6,998 nucleotides of DNA from positions 1 to 6,998 of the forward strand of contig CAJUPP010000058.1 of NCBI GenBank assembly GCA_910588325.1, given 5' to 3'. The notes beneath the pieces were generated by a model that worked only from the letters and a program-made list of their open reading frames with translations, was not told the DNA's origin and ran no database searches. The position numbers were made by a program, and so were the translations under genes. How positions within the stretch are numbered: position 1 is the first letter of the stretch; every line of letters begins with the position of its first letter. Source of the stretch: an uncultured Hungatella sp. (GTDB lineage Bacteria > Bacillota > Clostridia > Lachnospirales > Lachnospiraceae). This document shows, piece after piece, positions 5,883-6,998 of the stretch.

Positions 5883-5907
5883 CAGACAGGACTGTAATCC
5901 CTGTCTG
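5883..5907 (-). promoter_or_regulatory. Hairpin in the gltX leader
   Basis: CAGACAGG (5883-5890) and CCTGTCTG (5900-5907) form a perfect 8-bp stem with a 9-nt loop in the predicted gltX leader, starting about 10 nt after the expected transcription start. It has no T-run, so it is not a simple attenuator. The leader also carries two copies of GCATGCCT (5832-5839 and 5868-5875). A T-box leader was looked for and not seen. A role in 5'-end stability is possible but not shown. Confidence 0.35.
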
Positions 5908-5922
5908 CGTTTCTACCTGGAC

Positions 5923-5951
5923 ATTATAACCCTTAAAAACAGAAAAAACAA
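5923..5951 (-). promoter_or_regulatory. Promoter of gltX
   Basis: On the minus strand, TTGTTT (5946-5951) is followed after exactly 17 nt by a perfect TATAAT (5923-5928). The predicted start is near 5916, about 100 nt before the gltX ATG. It is one of the best promoter matches in the window and would drive gltX and perhaps the helicase gene. Confidence 0.65.
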
Positions 5952-6021
5952 TAGAAATCTTTGTGCCCGTAAGCTCACCTATCCCAACTGCCGCTCATAC
6001 ATTAAGTTAAATGAATCAATC

Positions 6022-6026
6022 AGGAG
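6022..6026 (+). promoter_or_regulatory. Ribosome binding site fixing the start at 6032
   Basis: AGGAG lies 5 nt before the ATG at 6032. An in-frame ATG at 6011 has no ribosome site (TAAGTTAA precedes it) and would put this motif inside the coding region. Confidence 0.7.
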
Positions 6027-6031
6027 CTTTT

Positions 6032-6523
6032 ATGGGCCGTTTTTCTCCAATCGAAGGTACTGTGACCTCTATCGCTGATTTTCCATTTGGCAATTCTGCT
6101 TCTGTCTGTACCCTTCTTCTCACTGTACAGACAATCTATGGGGAAACTTATTCCATAGTCATGAATCCCAGTACTTACGTACTGAATCAGGCACCAATCC
6201 GGCAGGGTGACCGAATCATCGCCTTTTATGATTTACTGGCACCTATGCCTCTTATCTATCCGCCTCAGTATCAGGCAGTTGTTGTCGTGAAGCCCAACAG
6301 GAATCAATATGCCATGCTGGATACCTTCAATCAGAATCTGCGAGACAGTGACAATACCCTGGTTCTGAACCTGTCTAACTATACAAATATCCGCACACAG
6401 AACGGACAGATTTATCCTGGACAATTGGGCGGACAGCTTCTTTTAGTTCTCTATACCAATACTACCAGAAGCATCCCTGCACAGACATCCCCGGATTCGA
6501 TTACCGTGTTCTGTTCCGTTTAA
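6032..6523 (+). CDS. Conserved-looking beta-rich protein of unknown function
   Basis: I recognise the style of this 163-aa protein from hypothetical proteins of Clostridia but know no function for it. It has no signal peptide or membrane helix. The pattern is beta-rich with two halves. The first (about 8-86) runs GTVTSI, LLLTVQTIYGETYSIVM, STYVLNQAPIRQGDRIIAFYD (48-67) and the striking PMPLIYPPQYQAVVVV (71-86). The second (about 105-160) runs NTLVLNLSNYTNIRTQNGQ, then LLLVLYTNTTRSIPAQTSPDSITVF. The GD-x-x-I-A-F-Y-D turn and the SIPAQTSP segment look like conserved motifs, and small barrel-like folds are possible. It is divergent from gltX, with starts 217 bp apart, and ends at a strong terminator, so it appears to be a single-gene unit. 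I could not identify a plus-strand promoter with confidence. It is real coding sequence given its ribosome site, terminator and lack of a better frame. Confidence 0.8.
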   Translation: MGRFSPIEGTVTSIADFPFGNSASVCTLLLTVQTIYGETYSIVMNPSTYVLNQAPIRQGDRIIAFYDLLAPMPLIYPPQYQAVVVVKPNRNQYAMLDTFNQNLRDSDNTLVLNLSNYTNIRTQNGQIYPGQLGGQLLLVLYTNTTRSIPAQTSPDSITVFCSV

Positions 6524-6529
6524 AAATGG

Positions 6530-6575
6530 AAAAGCGATAGACAGCTTTTAGCAGCTTCTATCGCTTTTTGATTTT
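6530..6575. terminator. Strong, probably bidirectional terminator
   Basis: AAAAGCGATAGA (6530-6541) pairs perfectly with TCTATCGCTTTT (6557-6568). An inner AGCT/AGCT stem (6543-6546 with 6553-6556) sits beyond a one-base bulge. On the plus strand it is followed by TGATTTTT, ending the gene at 6032-6523. On the minus strand it is followed by TCCATTTTTAAA, so it can also end the convergent gene whose stop is at 6592. Confidence 0.85.
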
Positions 6576-6591
6576 TATTCTATATTTATTA

Positions 6592-6998
6592 TCAGGCAAT
6601 ATTCAAGTGGTTTTTAATTTTGTTCACGTCCATACGAAGACTCAGCATATCCAACTCCATACGTTCACTTTTCATCTTAAACCTTAATGCATCATCAAGC
6701 CTCATATTTAAAAAATCATGACCCTCACCGATAATATCTATCTTTCGACTGATATCGTTCTCTAAAGTCACCTGAGTTTCCAATGTAGTTTTCTTGGCTT
6801 CCGTGGCTACTTCTCTGGCCTTCGCGGCCTCTTCCTTCGCCTCCATGGCTACTTCTTTCGCCTTTGTGGCCTCTTCCTTCGCCTCCATGGCTACTTCTTT
6901 CGCCTTCGTGGCCTCTTCCTTCGCCTCCATGGCTACTTCTTTCGCCTTCGCGGCCTCTTCCTTCGCCTCCATGGCTACTTCTTTCGCCTTTGTGGCCT
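6592..6998 (-). CDS. Coiled-coil protein with 14-residue repeats, partial at right edge
   Basis: The frame is open to the right edge, so the N-terminus and true start are missing; about 134 codons are visible. An ATG at 6972 is only a repeat-internal Met. The visible part starts with four complete copies and one partial copy of a 14-residue unit, MEAKEEATKAKEVA. Each unit is two heptads rich in Ala, Lys and Glu, so a long coiled coil is expected. A degenerate unit follows (TEAKKTTLETQVTL), then a non-repetitive C-terminal helix-rich part: ISRKIDIIGEGHDFLNMRL, then a heptad-like ERMELDMLSLRMDVNKIKNHL. I have a sense that the KIDIIGEGHDFL-type ending recurs in hypothetical proteins of Lachnospiraceae, but I cannot assign a function. 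It is convergent with the gene at 6032-6523 and shares its terminator. No membrane segment is visible in this portion. Confidence 0.75.
   Translation of the reverse strand, partial: ATKAKEVAMEAKEEAAKAKEVAMEAKEEATKAKEVAMEAKEEATKAKEVAMEAKEEAAKAREVATEAKKTTLETQVTLENDISRKIDIIGEGHDFLNMRLDDALRFKMKSERMELDMLSLRMDVNKIKNHLNIA
6805..6998 (-). repeat. 42-bp in-frame tandem repeat
   Basis: Four complete 42-bp units (6805-6846, 6847-6888, 6889-6930, 6931-6972) and part of a fifth (6973-6998) differ from one another by only a few bases, such as TTTGTG, TTCGTG or TTCGCG at the same place. A more diverged unit precedes them at 6763-6804. Each unit encodes two heptads. The near identity points to recent expansion by slippage or unequal recombination, and the array continues beyond the window. 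Confidence 0.92.

Noticed and set aside
5815..5916. T-box riboswitch in the gltX leader
   Set aside because: The leader is only about 100 nt, has no T-box core sequence and no terminator hairpin with a T-run.
6805..6998. CRISPR-like array
   Set aside because: The 42-bp units are directly adjacent without unique spacers and stay in frame as a coding heptad repeat.

Overview
The window looks like chromosomal DNA from a Gram-positive anaerobe of the Clostridia, most likely Lachnospiraceae. This is inferred from moderate GC content, strong AGGAGG-type ribosome binding sites on nearly every gene, sigma-A type promoters (several with an extended TGn -10), a DUF1292 protein of Firmicutes type, and a fold-back repeat of a kind I associate with Lachnospiraceae genomes. 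No database search was possible, so the taxon is an inference.

Most of the window (about 319-5814) is a right-to-left block on the minus strand. In transcription order it holds gltX (glutamyl-tRNA synthetase), a short UvrD/PcrA-type DNA helicase, an ATP:corrinoid adenosyltransferase (cobO), a small acidic DUF1292 protein and a CYTH-domain protein (triphosphate tunnel metalloenzyme superfamily). gltX and the helicase are 73 bp apart with no obvious terminator, so they may be co-transcribed. DUF1292 and CYTH each have their own promoter-like sequence. Right of gltX, a divergent plus-strand gene (6032-6523) encodes a conserved-looking beta-rich protein of unknown function. It ends at a strong, probably bidirectional terminator shared with a convergent minus-strand gene that runs off the right edge. 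That gene has a 14-residue (42-bp) tandem repeat predicted to form a coiled coil.

The intergenic regions hold most of the unexplained structure. cobO is bracketed by palindromic DNA. A 166-bp fold-back element (2149-2314) ends right against its ribosome binding site. A second imperfect palindrome (2319-2415) begins in the helicase stop codon. A perfect 15-bp-stem palindrome lies 2 nt beyond the cobO stop codon, between 7-bp direct repeats, one of which contains that stop codon. Between DUF1292 and CYTH, an extended -10 promoter is followed about 45-80 nt later by a long hairpin with a T-rich tail, which could make a small RNA of roughly 90 nt. At the left edge a promoter reads out of the window towards a gene that is not visible.

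The protein-coding content is largely housekeeping, and I see no convincing new multi-gene system. The points most worth following up are the repeat elements around cobO, the candidate small RNA, the unknown 163-aa protein and the repeat-length-variable coiled-coil gene.
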